Of a stretch of DNA of 64,000 nucleotides, positions 35,747-45,294 are shown piece by piece. The stretch spans positions 3,395,677 to 3,459,676 of the forward strand of contig AP018269.1 of assembly GCA_003994795.1 (NCBI GenBank), written 5' to 3'. The notes beneath the pieces are model-generated. The model saw nothing but the letters and a program-made list of their open reading frames with translations. It did not search any database and had not been told where the DNA came from. Both the position numbers and the translations under genes were made by a program. Every line of letters starts with the position of its first letter. Position 1 is the stretch's first letter. Source of the stretch: Cylindrospermum sp. NIES-4074 (lineage in GTDB: Bacteria; Cyanobacteriota; Cyanobacteriia; Cyanobacteriales; Nostocaceae).

Positions 35747-36433
35747 ATGAGCCAGCAGCAACGCAAAATAGCACTTTCTGGATTCACGCTCTCAATATTG
35801 AGTATTATCGGTTCTAGTGCTGTGTTACCCAAACCAGAAATGGCGATCGCTAAACAAGTCCGTCCTAACCGAGTAGCAGCAGCTAATGCTTGGCTAGCAG
35901 CCTCTTTCCCCATAGAAGTCTTTCAAGCTTATACATCCCCCTTCGGCTACCGTCGTTCCGCTACAGGGGGTTCTAATTGGGAATTTCACAGAGGCTTAGA
36001 TATTGCTGCACCCCAAGGTAGCTACATTCGTAATTGGTGGGGGGGTACAGTGATGAAAGTTGGCGATCGCACCGCTTGCGGCACTCATATAGTAATTCAA
36101 TCTGGCCCCTGGCAACACACCTATTGCCACATGGAAGGAAATGTTGAAACAGCCTATAATCGACGTTATTTAATTGACCGTGCAGGTGGTATTCTCATTT
36201 GGGAAGGTCAGCAGTTACCCACAGGCATCAGAATTGGTAGGGTAGGCATGACCGGACGCACCACCGGGCCCCATCTGCATTGGGGGCTAAAGTATAATAA
36301 CAACTATGTAGACCCTGCCTTAGTGATTCGAGAAATGTTTGCTCAACAGAAAATTGCCAGAAGCAGAATTAATTCTCAACAGTCGCAAGTCATCATTCAA
36401 GAATCAAAAGTTATCCGCGATTCTGGTTATTAG
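35747..36433 (+). CDS. Secreted M23 family metallopeptidase
   Basis: About 228 residues from ATG at 35747, which has AGGA 9-10 nt upstream (an in-frame ATG 27 bp earlier is less good). The signal peptide (ALSGFTLSILSIIGSSAV) may end at AIA in KPEMAIAKQ. The LytM/M23 catalytic domain has EFHRGLDIAAPQGSYI with the zinc His and Asp, TYCHMEGN, and TTGPHLHWGLKY with the HxH pair. It should cut peptide cross-links of peptidoglycan in the periplasm. All metal ligands look intact. Confidence 0.92.
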   Translation: MSQQQRKIALSGFTLSILSIIGSSAVLPKPEMAIAKQVRPNRVAAANAWLAASFPIEVFQAYTSPFGYRRSATGGSNWEFHRGLDIAAPQGSYIRNWWGGTVMKVGDRTACGTHIVIQSGPWQHTYCHMEGNVETAYNRRYLIDRAGGILIWEGQQLPTGIRIGRVGMTGRTTGPHLHWGLKYNNNYVDPALVIREMFAQQKIARSRINSQQSQVIIQESKVIRDSGY

Positions 36434-36559
36434 TTGATATCTTCTAAAAAGCTAAATCAAAGTACTAAGCTAAAACACATATAATTTGCATATTTAAATT
36501 TCATAAAACTCTTATATGGTCTTGTGGGGTGGGCATCTTGCCCGCCCTAATTATGTAAT

Positions 36560-37192
36560 TTAAATTTGGATCAGCTTACCAGCGTTAAAAATCTGTTCAG
36601 CACTCAAGTTTAAATCAGGAAAAATTGGTGATACTATACGCTCATCACCCCTAAACTGACTAACCTGATATTCTCCCTCAACAAATGAATAAACCGATAT
36701 AGTAGGCTGTTTAGGGTTTCCTATGAATCGTCTACCACCCAAAGCTAAATAATCTACAATCCAATACTCAAGAATGCCTATTTCCTCATAGTCAGCAGCT
36801 TTGGTCAAGTAGTCAACTCTCCAATTTGTACTCACAATTTCAATTACCAAAGGGATAGAATCACCCTGAGTAACTGTTGATTGCTTTTCCCATAAAGACT
36901 CATTTACAAGATTATCATCATTTAATATTAATATATCAGGAGAATAAGCCGACTCTCCTAATTCACCTCCAGGAGATTTGACTAATGCTTGTTTAGGGAT
37001 AAAGTAGGGTAAATTTAATCTGTCAAATTCCACCGACAGTTTCCTAGTTAAAAAACCTCCTATTCTTTCGTGTTTACCTAATGGTTGGTTCATTTCAATA
37101 ATTACCCCATTGTGTAACTCATAGCGTTTTTCGTCTGATTTCCACTCTAAAAACTCTGCAAAAGTTACAGGTTTTGCTAAGGCTTGAACCAT
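36560..37192 (-). CDS. Uma2 family protein (copy 1)
   Basis: A 210-residue member of the Uma2/DUF820 family, PD-(D/E)XK-fold proteins that are very abundant in cyanobacteria. Motifs: FAEFLEWKSDEKRYELHNGV, YSPDILILND (Asp), IPLVIEIVSTNWRVDYLTKA (E-x-V plus downstream Lys) and YEEIGILEYWIVDY. Function is not established; a nuclease role is proposed from fold. Not in an operon with its neighbours. Confidence 0.9.
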   Translation of the reverse strand: MVQALAKPVTFAEFLEWKSDEKRYELHNGVIIEMNQPLGKHERIGGFLTRKLSVEFDRLNLPYFIPKQALVKSPGGELGESAYSPDILILNDDNLVNESLWEKQSTVTQGDSIPLVIEIVSTNWRVDYLTKAADYEEIGILEYWIVDYLALGGRRFIGNPKQPTISVYSFVEGEYQVSQFRGDERIVSPIFPDLNLSAEQIFNAGKLIQI

Positions 37193-37342
37193 AATTTACC
37201 TATATTTGTAAAACCTCAATTGGTGTGTTTACAACATTTGCCGTTTATCCACATAGCTAAAACTGCTCATACTTGGTTGAAAATAACCAGAAAAGAGCTA
37301 CAGGCGTAAACAGTCTCATAAACAATAGTCATCCAGAACCCT

Positions 37343-37372
37343 TGTAGAGACGTTACATATAACGTCTCTACA
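37343..37372. repeat. Perfect palindrome TGTAGAGACGTTA (13 bp arms)
   Basis: Arms tgtagagacgtta and taacgtctctaca surround cata. It lies 17 bp past the ftsH stop and could form the ftsH transcript's 3' hairpin. Related to 35072-35101. Confidence 0.7.
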
Positions 37373-37389
37373 TTCTTTGTTGGAGATGT

Positions 37390-39300
37390 CTAATGAGGCA
37401 CAGCCAACTTTTGATCAACTACCTGATCAACAACTACAACATTATCAGCCACAATTTTGCGGAATACATCGCCCTCAATAGTCTCTTGCTCCGCCAACAA
37501 ATCAACTAAACGCTCCAAAATTATGCGGTGTTCTTCCAATATTTCTTTAGCTTTGGTGTAGCAATTATTGACAATTTCCCGGACTTGTGAATCAATCCTA
37601 GCGGCAATTTCCTCAGAATATTCTGATTTATTCATCCAGTCCCGTCCTAAAAATACCTCGCTACTCTGATTTTCTAAAGAGAGTGGCCCTAATTCAGACA
37701 TCCCAAATTTTGTCACCATCTGCCGCGCCATACTTGTCACGTGTTGTAGGTCATTACCTGCACCTGTGGTGACTTCTGGTTTACCAAAGACAATTTCCTC
37801 AGCCGCACGACCTCCCAAAGTAGCGGTAATTCTGGCTTTGAGTTGGGAACGGGAAATTAAACCTTGCTCTTCATTGGGTGTAAACCAAGTTAACCCCAGC
37901 GCTTGTCCTCTTGGGATCAAGGTGACTTTTTGCACAGGGTCATGGTCTTTGAGGAATGTACCCACCAAAGCATGTCCGACTTCGTGGTAGGCAATTAAGC
38001 GCTTGCTCTTGCTATCTACCAAGGCGGTACCTTCCATCCCTGCAACTACTCGGTCTATAGCAGCATCAATTTCTAGCAGCGTGACTGCCTCTTTGCGCCT
38101 TCTGGCGGTGAGAATCGCGGCTTCGTTGAGTAAGTTAGCTAAATCTGCGCCGGTGAATCCAGGAGTGCGGCGAGCGATCGCATCTAATGACACACTAGGA
38201 TCAATTTTCTTATTGCGGGCGTGGACTTGCAAGATTTCTAAGCGCCCTTTGTAATCTGGTGCATCCACAATTACTTGTCTGTCAAACCGTCCCGGACGTA
38301 ATAAGGCTGTATCTAGTACATCTGGGCGGTTAGTGGCAGCAATAATAATAATTCCCGTGTTACCTTCAAAGCCATCCATCTCCGTCAGCAGTTGATTGAG
38401 GGTTTGTTCCCGCTCATCATTACCGCCACCAATACCCGCACCCCGTTGACGGCCTACAGCGTCAATTTCATCGATAAATATTAGACAGGGGGCATTTTCT
38501 TTGGCTTTCTTGAACAAGTCGCGCACGCGAGATGCACCCACACCGACGAACATTTCCACAAACTCGGAACCAGAGATACTAAAGAAGGGTACACCAGCTT
38601 CTCCGGCGATCGCTTTTGCTAATAAAGTTTTACCTGTCCCAGGAGGCCCAATCAACAGCACCCCTTTGGGAATACGTGCGCCAACAGCAGTAAATCTTTC
38701 TGGCTGTTTGAGGAAAGTCACCACTTCTTGCAAATCTTCTTTCGCTTCTTCTACCCCAGCTACATCTTCAAATTTCACCCCTGTTTTCGCTTCCATTTGA
38801 AAGCGAGCGCGGGATTTGCCAAAATTCATCGCTTGGCTAGAAGCATTAGTTGAGCGCCGCAGGAACAACAGCATTAAAGCCACTAAGGGCAAAATCCACA
38901 TCAGGTTGATCAACAACCCCACAGCGGCTCTACTGTTGGCAGAAGACACCTCAGCAAAATCCACATTTTTTTCTTTGAGTTTGTTAATTAACTCACTGTT
39001 TTGCTCCAAAAGCCGCACCTGTACAGGTGGTGTATCTGCTTTTTGATCTGCTAGATAAACCCTGGCTACCTGTTCAACTTCGTCCAACTCAACTTTTTTA
39101 ACTTCTCCTTTATCAGTTTTTTGAATTAACTCCCCATAAGTTAAGGACTCGCGTTCTGATTTTTGTGCCAAAGCGGGAGTACCCCCAAATAATGCTGGCA
39201 ACATGATCAAGCCGGCTGCTAAAGCCCCAGTCCAAGCAACGCGCTTGGGCGATACGGAAGAGCGCTGTTTCATCAATGCCTTTTTCCCAAAATTTGTCAT
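37390..39300 (-). CDS. ftsH: ATP-dependent zinc metalloprotease FtsH
   Basis: 636 residues. An N-terminal hydrophobic segment ending in ALAQ (residues 22-46), a lumenal/periplasmic domain and a second membrane helix ([19 protein letters not shown], about 128-147) precede the AAA module. Walker A is GPPGTGKT at 218-225, Walker [12 protein letters not shown], the arginine-finger region [10 protein letters not shown], and the zinc site HEVGH, with a Val where E. coli has Ala, common in cyanobacteria. It degrades damaged membrane proteins such as photosystem II D1. Cyanobacteria have about four FtsH paralogues; I do not assign which. Start could also be Met-10 (39273). Confidence 0.95.
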   Translation of the reverse strand: MTNFGKKALMKQRSSVSPKRVAWTGALAAGLIMLPALFGGTPALAQKSERESLTYGELIQKTDKGEVKKVELDEVEQVARVYLADQKADTPPVQVRLLEQNSELINKLKEKNVDFAEVSSANSRAAVGLLINLMWILPLVALMLLFLRRSTNASSQAMNFGKSRARFQMEAKTGVKFEDVAGVEEAKEDLQEVVTFLKQPERFTAVGARIPKGVLLIGPPGTGKTLLAKAIAGEAGVPFFSISGSEFVEMFVGVGASRVRDLFKKAKENAPCLIFIDEIDAVGRQRGAGIGGGNDEREQTLNQLLTEMDGFEGNTGIIIIAATNRPDVLDTALLRPGRFDRQVIVDAPDYKGRLEILQVHARNKKIDPSVSLDAIARRTPGFTGADLANLLNEAAILTARRRKEAVTLLEIDAAIDRVVAGMEGTALVDSKSKRLIAYHEVGHALVGTFLKDHDPVQKVTLIPRGQALGLTWFTPNEEQGLISRSQLKARITATLGGRAAEEIVFGKPEVTTGAGNDLQHVTSMARQMVTKFGMSELGPLSLENQSSEVFLGRDWMNKSEYSEEIAARIDSQVREIVNNCYTKAKEILEEHRIILERLVDLLAEQETIEGDVFRKIVADNVVVVDQVVDQKLAVPH

Positions 39301-39548
39301 ATTAATTACCCTTTGTCTGTTGGCATAAGCTGAGAGTTGGTTTTATGCCTATTCTTCTAGCAGAAATTGCATTAACTGGAAATTACAGTTGTCTTATCTA
39401 GTCTAACTTCCAGACAAAACGATTCCCAAGTCTCCACTAGTTAAGCCTTGTAGCCTGTCAGTCTGGGTAACTTGATTCCCTGGAGTGATGACAACCCAAG
39501 CAGCCTAACATCAAACTTTTGATTAGGCAGATGTGGTGTAATTATTTT

Positions 39549-39562
39549 GACAAAATTTTGTC
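39549..39562. promoter_or_regulatory. 14-bp palindrome upstream of ftsH
   Basis: gacaaaattttgtc is a perfect inverted repeat in the 416-bp gap between ftsH and the FMN reductase gene. It could be an operator for either gene; no known factor is assigned. Confidence 0.3.
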
Positions 39563-39612
39563 TGTTTTTTGCTTCTCACTCCAGATTTTAACATTTTCCC
39601 CCCTGCGGGAAT

Positions 39613-39642
39613 TTGACAGATTACGAAATATTTCGTTAAGAT
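39613..39642 (+). promoter_or_regulatory. Promoter with overlapping palindromic operator, upstream of the FMN reductase
   Basis: ttgaca (39613-39618) and taagat (39637-39642) are spaced by 18 bp, as in a sigma-70-type promoter. The spacer holds a perfect 14-bp palindrome, acgaaatatttcgt (39623-39636). This is a good layout for repression. The regulator is unknown. Confidence 0.5.
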
Positions 39643-39716
39643 AGGCATAATCATAATGACTACGCCTTTTATAAATTCTGGTGATAGTAGCTAATTATTA
39701 GTTTGTGGGTGGATTT

Positions 39717-40262
39717 ATGGTAAAAATTGTGGGAATTGGTGGTAGTTTAAGGCCCGGCTCTTATACTCAGTTAGGTTTGCAAGTAGCAGCGCAACGAGTA
39801 GCAGCGCTGGGTGCAGAGGTAGAAATTTTAGATTTGCGGCAATTGCAGCTACCCTTTTGCACTGGTGCCAAGGAGTATCCAGAGTATCCAGACGTGCAAC
39901 GGTTGCAAGATACCGTTCGCAACGCTGATGGTTTAATTTTGGCAACACCAGAATATCATGGCAGTGTCAGTGGTGTACTGAAAAATGCCTTGGATTTGAT
40001 GAGTTTTGAAGAACTGTCTGGTAAGGTTGCAGGTTTAATTAGTATCCTGGGTGGACAGGTGAACAGTAATGCTCTCAATGATTTGAGAATCATCTTAAGG
40101 TGGGTACACTGCCACGCTATTATTGAACAAATTGCGATCGGTCAAGCTTACAGTGCTTTCAGTCCTGAAGGTAAGATATTAGATGAAAAACTTTCCCAAC
40201 GCTTTGATCAATTTGCTCAAAGTTTAGTTGATAATACTCGCAAGCTGCGCGGAGTTAGTTAG
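39717..40262 (+). CDS. NADPH-dependent FMN reductase
   Basis: About 181 residues with a flavodoxin-like fold. The FMN phosphate loop is GIGGSLRPGSYTQLGLQVAA; ATPEYHGSVSGVLKNALDLM is the family signature and KVAGLISILGGQVNSNALND follows. It reduces FMN, quinones or similar acceptors with NAD(P)H in the cytoplasm. ATG at 39717 has GGTGGA upstream; an in-frame GTG at 39705 is less likely. Regulation by a palindrome-binding repressor is suggested by the promoter layout. Confidence 0.9.
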   Translation: MVKIVGIGGSLRPGSYTQLGLQVAAQRVAALGAEVEILDLRQLQLPFCTGAKEYPEYPDVQRLQDTVRNADGLILATPEYHGSVSGVLKNALDLMSFEELSGKVAGLISILGGQVNSNALNDLRIILRWVHCHAIIEQIAIGQAYSAFSPEGKILDEKLSQRFDQFAQSLVDNTRKLRGVS

Positions 40263-40381
40263 AAATAAAAGCTCAGGGGAGGACATTTCTATGCATAGTT
40301 TCTCCCCATTATTCTCTATCGCTTCATCTGTAAAATGGCAAAATAGAAGCAGTGCCAAGAACCTTTTAAGGAAACCTTCAA

Positions 40382-40945
40382 ATGGTACAAACACCTGCTC
40401 AAATTCTCACCTTAGAAGAATTCCTTAAGCTGCCGGAGACAGAACCAGCCAGCGAATACATTGATGGGCGCATTATCCAAAAACCTATGCCGCAAGGAGA
40501 ACACAGTGCAATTCAAACTGAGCTACCACCTGCAATCAATTTGATAGTAAAACCCAAAAAGATTGCCAGAGCTTTCTCAGAACTTCGTTGTACTTTTGGT
40601 GGACGCTCGATTGTACCTGATGTTTCTGTCTTCTGTTGGGAAAAGATTCCACGTCAGGAAAATGGTAGAGTTGCCAACGTTTTTTCAACTGCCCCAGATT
40701 GGACTATCGAAATTCTCTCACCTGATCAAAGCCAAACTAAAGTTATTAAAAATATTTTACACTGTCTGAAATATGGAACTCAGATCGGATGGCTGATTGA
40801 CCCAAAAGAACAATCTGTGTTTGTCTACTTTCCAGATCAACCAACAGCTTTTTATGATGAACCAAATGCACGGTTGCCAGTACCAGAGTTTGCCAGAGAT
40901 TTCAATCTCACAGTAGAAGGTTTGTTTGATTGGTTGTTGGAGTGA
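40382..40945 (+). CDS. Uma2 family protein (copy 2)
   Basis: 187 residues: ILTLEEFLKLPETEPASEYI, SIVPDVSVFCW, PDWTIEILSPDQSQTKVIKN and KYGTQIGWLIDPKEQSVFVY. The metal-binding Asp and E-x-L are present. It differs from the copies at 36560 and 43419, so it is not a recent duplicate. It opens a stretch of accessory genes to 44 kb. Function not established. Confidence 0.9.
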   Translation: MVQTPAQILTLEEFLKLPETEPASEYIDGRIIQKPMPQGEHSAIQTELPPAINLIVKPKKIARAFSELRCTFGGRSIVPDVSVFCWEKIPRQENGRVANVFSTAPDWTIEILSPDQSQTKVIKNILHCLKYGTQIGWLIDPKEQSVFVYFPDQPTAFYDEPNARLPVPEFARDFNLTVEGLFDWLLE

Positions 40946-40987
40946 GTAGTTAAAATTTCCGTAATTCATTTATTGTATTAGCTAAAA

Positions 40988-41018
40988 GTCGGGTTTTCTT
41001 GTGCCAACCCAACCTACA
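40988..41018 (+). repeat. TTGGGTT...AACCCAACCTACA repeat, copy 1
   Basis: gtcgggttttcttgtgccaa followed by cccaacctaca; compare 41737-41768. Copies sit on both sides of the toxin-antitoxin pair. Confidence 0.7.
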
Positions 41019-41030
41019 GGAAAAGTAACT

Positions 41031-41414
41031 TTACTGAGTATCTTCTTTCTCTTCAATCGCAAACTTTTCATACTCTGTAATAATGCTTCTGATTTCATCT
41101 GCTACAATATCAGCTTGTTCAGATTTTGCATAAATAGTCAGTAGAATGATTCACTGTGCAGTTTTGACATAATAAATCAGACGGTAGCCCCCACTTTTAC
41201 CTTTTTGAATATCGCTATTTCGGACTCTCAGCTTAAAGACTTCATAACCGATTCCAGATATTTTATCTCCCGGTAAATCACCCCTTTCAAGTTGTTCTAT
41301 TACAGGTTGTATATCTACACGAATACTTCGATATTTTTTGGCAAGATTGCGTATATTTTTGTTGAAAGTTACCGAAACTTGAACTTGAATTAACGGTTGC
41401 TCAGACATGATCAA
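41031..41414 (-). pseudogene. RelE/ParE-type toxin with an internal stop codon
   Basis: From 41414 the frame gives 87 residues of a RelE/ParE-like toxin (SVTFNKNIRNLAKKYRSIRV, KLRVRNSDIQKGKSGGYRLI, YYVKTAQ) and stops at TGA 41151-41153. The same frame then continues for 39 sense codons with the normal C-terminal part of the family (IILLTIYAKSEQADIVADEI) to TAA at 41031-41033. One substitution, such as CGA or AGA to TGA, explains the break. The C-terminal strand usually carries catalytic or ribosome-contact residues, so the toxin is probably inactive. It overlaps the antitoxin gene by 14 bp. Confidence 0.85.
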
Positions 41415-41646
41415 GCCCTTCCCAAAGTTGAGCCACAGGAATAGTTTTCCCTGTCATGGCTTCATGCCAAGCTTGACGAAAATCTTCTAAAATTGCTTCT
41501 TTAGGTTGATCATCTTCATTTATTTCTGTCGTTTCTGAAATCAGAATAATTACTTCAACACGACTATTTTTATCGATTATTAATGGACTATCTAAAGTAA
41601 GCTGTCCCTGTTCATTGATAGTTGCCATTACTTTAATTGCTTTCAT
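41401..41646 (-). CDS. Antitoxin of the broken RelE/ParE pair
   Basis: 81 residues: a short N-terminal beta-rich part (MATINEQGQLTLDSPLIIDK, SRVEVIILI) like cyanobacterial AbrB/MazE-type or Phd-like small antitoxins, and an acidic helical C-terminus (EAILEDFRQAWHEAMTGKTI) that would wrap the toxin. It lies directly upstream of and overlaps the toxin, the usual order. Family is not certain, but the pairing is clear. Confidence 0.8.
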   Translation of the reverse strand: MKAIKVMATINEQGQLTLDSPLIIDKNSRVEVIILISETTEINEDDQPKEAILEDFRQAWHEAMTGKTIPVAQLWEGLDHV

Positions 41647-41736
41647 TGCTGTTCCAACTTATTTACGTAAGATGAGGTTAAATTTATCCTGTATTTACTG
41701 ATAAAATTTATTAGAATATTTAACATTAATTTTAAA

Positions 41737-41768
41737 TGTTGGGTTTCCTTGCGTCAACCCAACCTACA
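41737..41768 (+). repeat. TTGGGTT...AACCCAACCTACA repeat, copy 2
   Basis: tgttgggtttccttgcgtca followed by acccaacctaca. Same family as 40988-41018 and the ends of the element at 24042-24176. Confidence 0.7.
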
Positions 41769-41783
41769 AGATTAGCGATCGCA

Positions 41784-43376
41784 CTAAATAGGCTTTATAC
41801 CATACCATTTAGATTGCCAGTCACCTAGTTGAATATTTACATGACCGACATGAAAATCCTTCCCTCTTTTTGGCAAATACTCTCTTAATTTTAGCCATGA
41901 AATAGTTTCAGATAATGACCTTGATGACTCCAGCTTTCTCATTAGATCGCCAGATTTAATAATAGGAACTTCTAAGTTTTGTACATCAAAGTGACCAATC
42001 CAGTTTTTTGATACAACAATAGTCATTAATTCATAATCAGGTTCAATATTTAGTACCCCTTCAATGAGTCTTCTATCGGAATTTCTGTAAGCATTTTTTA
42101 TTTTTAAAGCTTGTTTGACACTTTTTACAAGTTCTTCAGATCGATCATGACATTCTCTAATTTCTGCTGGCTCAATAAACCATTTCAATTCCATAACAAG
42201 ACATAATCTTTCTTGTCTGTCAATTATAGCTAAATCAACATCTGTACTTTCCTTTGAACCATATTTACAGTCAAAGCTCAAAGACCTGACAAGTTTAATA
42301 AACTCATCTTTAAGAATTGACTCCTTATTTTCAACAAGCTTTGAGTAGATTGTTTTCTCAGATTCTATTTGGTTTAAGAGTACACATAAATTTCTCTCTG
42401 CATCTACGTTTAGCCAGATAAAAGGAGAAATAGCGTAATGGCTATTATACAAATCTATAAGAGGTTGTGTAGCAATATCAGGATGACGGATTCCTGCATT
42501 ACCAAAGGTAATTTTGTCATAAATATTTTTAACAACATTTCTGGGCTGTTTACTATATCTAGCAATATGAGTAATTAGTTCTTGTTTTTTTACTACCCAG
42601 ATTGAAGAACTATAAGCTAAACCTTTCCTACCACGAGCAGCTTCTACTCTAGCAATGTACCAAGCTAAGGAAAGTGCTTGCGTAGTTATAAATATAGACT
42701 TGAATTGTGAAATTGTAAAACCAGAAAATTGCCATTCTTCAGGCAAATTATATTTACTTAGGTAAACTTCGTTACACAAAGCAATTAATTCTGAAGCTAG
42801 ATGGGAATTAAAGTTGACTTTAAATATTTTATGTTTATTATTAAATTCAGTATTGTCAATCACTATTTGAGTGACCTTGTTTAAATCAATTCTTGTTTCA
42901 GCACCATCCCCACTCTTTTTAACTAACCTATTATAAGCTTCATACTCTAGCTCTAGCGTGGTGCAATCAGTTGGAATTAATTTATTTTCAATTACAGAAA
43001 TTTGAATCTTTTTTCTATACCATAGTGGAAATATTAAACAAAAATTCCAATATTGTTTAGATTTTTCTATCCACTCTTGAGCAAGACCATAATGCTCATT
43101 AATTAGCACTTTAGTTAGCTTATTAGAATTTTTAACAGCTTCTTTGAGGCAAATTCTTAGCGGATATGATAACCAGTTAATTAAGTTGTCAATATAAACC
43201 TGTAATTGTTCATCTGACATTGGCTCAACTACTCTTATCCTTAAATGATGATCCTCAACTACAGATAGCAAAGTCCATACTGCTTGTGTGTAGCCAATAT
43301 TTTTGAGTTTGTTAGATAAAAAAGCTGAATCTATTTCTTGCTCGGCTTTTCTTATGAGATCGTCACTTTTATTCAT
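41784..43376 (-). CDS. Large protein with C-terminal PD-(D/E)XK-like nuclease motif
   Basis: 530 residues, mostly helical and unrecognised in the first 370. Near residues 378-400 is TDVDLAIIDRQERLCLVMEL followed by KW, that is Asp-381, Glu-396 and Lys-398 in the D...E-x-K arrangement of PD-(D/E)XK nucleases, with hydrophobic strands on both sides. A helix with Gln/Lys (VKSVKQALKIKNAY) follows, as expected of the fold. It stands among Uma2 and toxin-antitoxin genes in AT-rich DNA, so a restriction or defence role is plausible but not shown. No methylase or helicase is adjacent. Confidence 0.6.
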   Translation of the reverse strand: MNKSDDLIRKAEQEIDSAFLSNKLKNIGYTQAVWTLLSVVEDHHLRIRVVEPMSDEQLQVYIDNLINWLSYPLRICLKEAVKNSNKLTKVLINEHYGLAQEWIEKSKQYWNFCLIFPLWYRKKIQISVIENKLIPTDCTTLELEYEAYNRLVKKSGDGAETRIDLNKVTQIVIDNTEFNNKHKIFKVNFNSHLASELIALCNEVYLSKYNLPEEWQFSGFTISQFKSIFITTQALSLAWYIARVEAARGRKGLAYSSSIWVVKKQELITHIARYSKQPRNVVKNIYDKITFGNAGIRHPDIATQPLIDLYNSHYAISPFIWLNVDAERNLCVLLNQIESEKTIYSKLVENKESILKDEFIKLVRSLSFDCKYGSKESTDVDLAIIDRQERLCLVMELKWFIEPAEIRECHDRSEELVKSVKQALKIKNAYRNSDRRLIEGVLNIEPDYELMTIVVSKNWIGHFDVQNLEVPIIKSGDLMRKLESSRSLSETISWLKLREYLPKRGKDFHVGHVNIQLGDWQSKWYGIKPI

Positions 43377-43418
43377 TTGCTAATAATTCTTCGTTCAAAT
43401 CAACAACACCAAATATTC

Positions 43419-44024
43419 TCAACTCCAAACCTTGGTTAAATCCAACACAAACCCAGGTAAAATATCTTCCCCTGACAAAGTTAAAGGACGTTCCAAAACT
43501 TGCACATCCTGACTTGTTCGATAACTTTCTACTTGTTGATTTTTGCGGTCTATCAACCAACCTAAACTAGCACCATTTTCTATATATTCTCTCATTTTGG
43601 CTTGCAACATTTCCAGAGAGTCACTTTTAGAACGTAGTTCCAGCACGAAGTCAGGACAAATTGGTGCAAAACTTTCTTGCTGTTCTAAAGTGAGCGCATC
43701 CCATTTCTCTTGACGTACCCAAGCTGCATCAGGAGAACGGTCAGCACCATTAGGAAGATGAAAACCTGTTGAAGAGTTAAATGCTTTACCCAGTTTAGTT
43801 TGACGGTTCCACAGCCAAAGCTGTCCTTCTAAATCTAGGTTTTTGTTGCCACTATTGCTTCCCGTTGGTGGTATAATAATTAATTCCCCCGCAGCCGTTC
43901 GTTCTAATTGTAAGTCTCGGTTAGCGATCGCTAAATGAACAAATTGCTCGTGGGAAACTCTCAGCGTTAGTGTAGCGGGGATATTGACGGCAATGGCTGG
44001 GGATAAGTTAGTTTGTGTCATCAT
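43419..44024 (-). CDS. Uma2 family protein (copy 3)
   Basis: 201 residues: LTLRVSHEQFVHLAIANRDL, RSPDAAWVRQEKWDALT, CPDFVLELRSKSDSLEMLQA and YIENGASLGWLIDRKNQQVE are the family blocks, with the metal-binding Asp and the E-x-R variant of E-x-K. It lies 42 bp from the start of the 530-residue gene on the same strand and could be cotranscribed with it. Confidence 0.9.
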   Translation of the reverse strand: MMTQTNLSPAIAVNIPATLTLRVSHEQFVHLAIANRDLQLERTAAGELIIIPPTGSNSGNKNLDLEGQLWLWNRQTKLGKAFNSSTGFHLPNGADRSPDAAWVRQEKWDALTLEQQESFAPICPDFVLELRSKSDSLEMLQAKMREYIENGASLGWLIDRKNQQVESYRTSQDVQVLERPLTLSGEDILPGFVLDLTKVWS

Positions 44025-44164
44025 TGCGTCCTGAAACTGATACTTGCGGAGTTTAACCCAAGTTTTAACAAAAAGCAGGTCTTGGGGTTAGTTTCAGCGT
44101 AGCATCCAAATTTGAGGCAGAAGGCAGGGGACAGAGAAATTAATTTCCCTGTCCCCTTGTCTTT

Positions 44165-45294
44165 TTAATGGTGGTGATGGTGATGATGATGTGCAGCTAA
44201 CTGGGTATTAACTGCTGTCGCTTGTTCTTCCATCAATTCGGCAATATGAGCATTTGCCCATTCAGCAGCCATTGCTAAAAATTGCGGATGATCGTTAACG
44301 CAAGCCATTTGCACATAGTCCACACCAGAATACTGTTTTTCTAAAGCATGGATGACGTGATGGACATCTAACAGGGTTTCGTGGTTTTCTGTTGCAAAGC
44401 CAATGGGCATAAAGATGATGATTTTTGCACCCAATTGAATCAGGTTTTTAGCTGCTTGCGTAGCATCTGGCTGTGTCCATTCAATTAGGGGTGTGTCATG
44501 ATTCAGCCAACCCACGGAAATTAAAGGATAACGGTTAATTAATTCTTCCCGCACCAAGTCGTAAAGTGCCTGACTTTCCACAATTCCGGAGGTGAATCCT
44601 TTGGCTTTGTGGGGACAGCCATGATTCATCAACACAATACCGATTTGGGAAGGTAGGTAAGCTGTAGCTAAATCAGCGTTGATTTTCTCTTCAACCAGAT
44701 GAGCCATCAATTTGATGTATTCTGGTTCGTTGTAGAAAGAAGGAATATAACGCAGACTTTTTACCCAATGTTCTTCACCATCAGTCAATTCGGTGAGGGC
44801 ATTATTAACTTGCTCGATCGCAATTCCGCTGGTAAAGATGGAATCGACAACCAGCAGTGGATAAATAAGGATTTTATCAAAACCTTGGTTTTTGATTTCT
44901 GCTAAAACTTGGTGTGGTAAGAAGGGAGCGCAGAAGTTGAAGGCTTTGAAGACTTGGACACCACCGCCCCACTTGTGTTGTAATTCATGCTCAATGCCAG
45001 CTCGTTGCTGTTCAAAGATGGCGTTGTGTGGCGAGATAAAATCATGATGTGTATGTCCCCACTCGTGGCGATCGAATAGCGCCAACAGCTTTGCCAAGGG
45101 GGGATAAATCCAGGTTGGTACTGGTGCAAATTTTGCTGTGAGTAGATTTAAAGCCTGTTCGTTATAGTTGGCGAAATCTTCGTAGCTTTCGACTTCGCCG
45201 TAGCCCATGAGCAATACGGCTACACGGTCTTTACCTGATAGATGCTCGTGGGTGTGTTGCAGTTCGTCTTTTTTTTTTGGGGCGTGGCAACCAC
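44165..45294 (-). CDS. Ferrochelatase-family protein with His8 tail; N-terminal frame broken at A10 tract
   Basis: Most of the protein reads in one frame to 44165: DRVAVLLMGYGEVESYEDFA, TWIYPPLAKLLALFD, GFDKILIYPLLVVDSIFTSG, IGIVLMNHGCPHKAKGFTSG, SVGWLNHDTPLIEWTQPDAT, IIIFMPIGFATENHETLLDV. This is a HemH/CbiX-like chelatase type; metal is unknown. The C-terminus is eight His. The best start, GTG at 45294 with AGAGGA 7 nt upstream, encodes MVATPQ in another frame; the two frames join if the run of ten A (45269-45278) had eleven. TTG at 45214 gives a start after the tract but would remove part of the first strand. The break may be sequencing error, real mutation or slippage. Confidence 0.75.
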
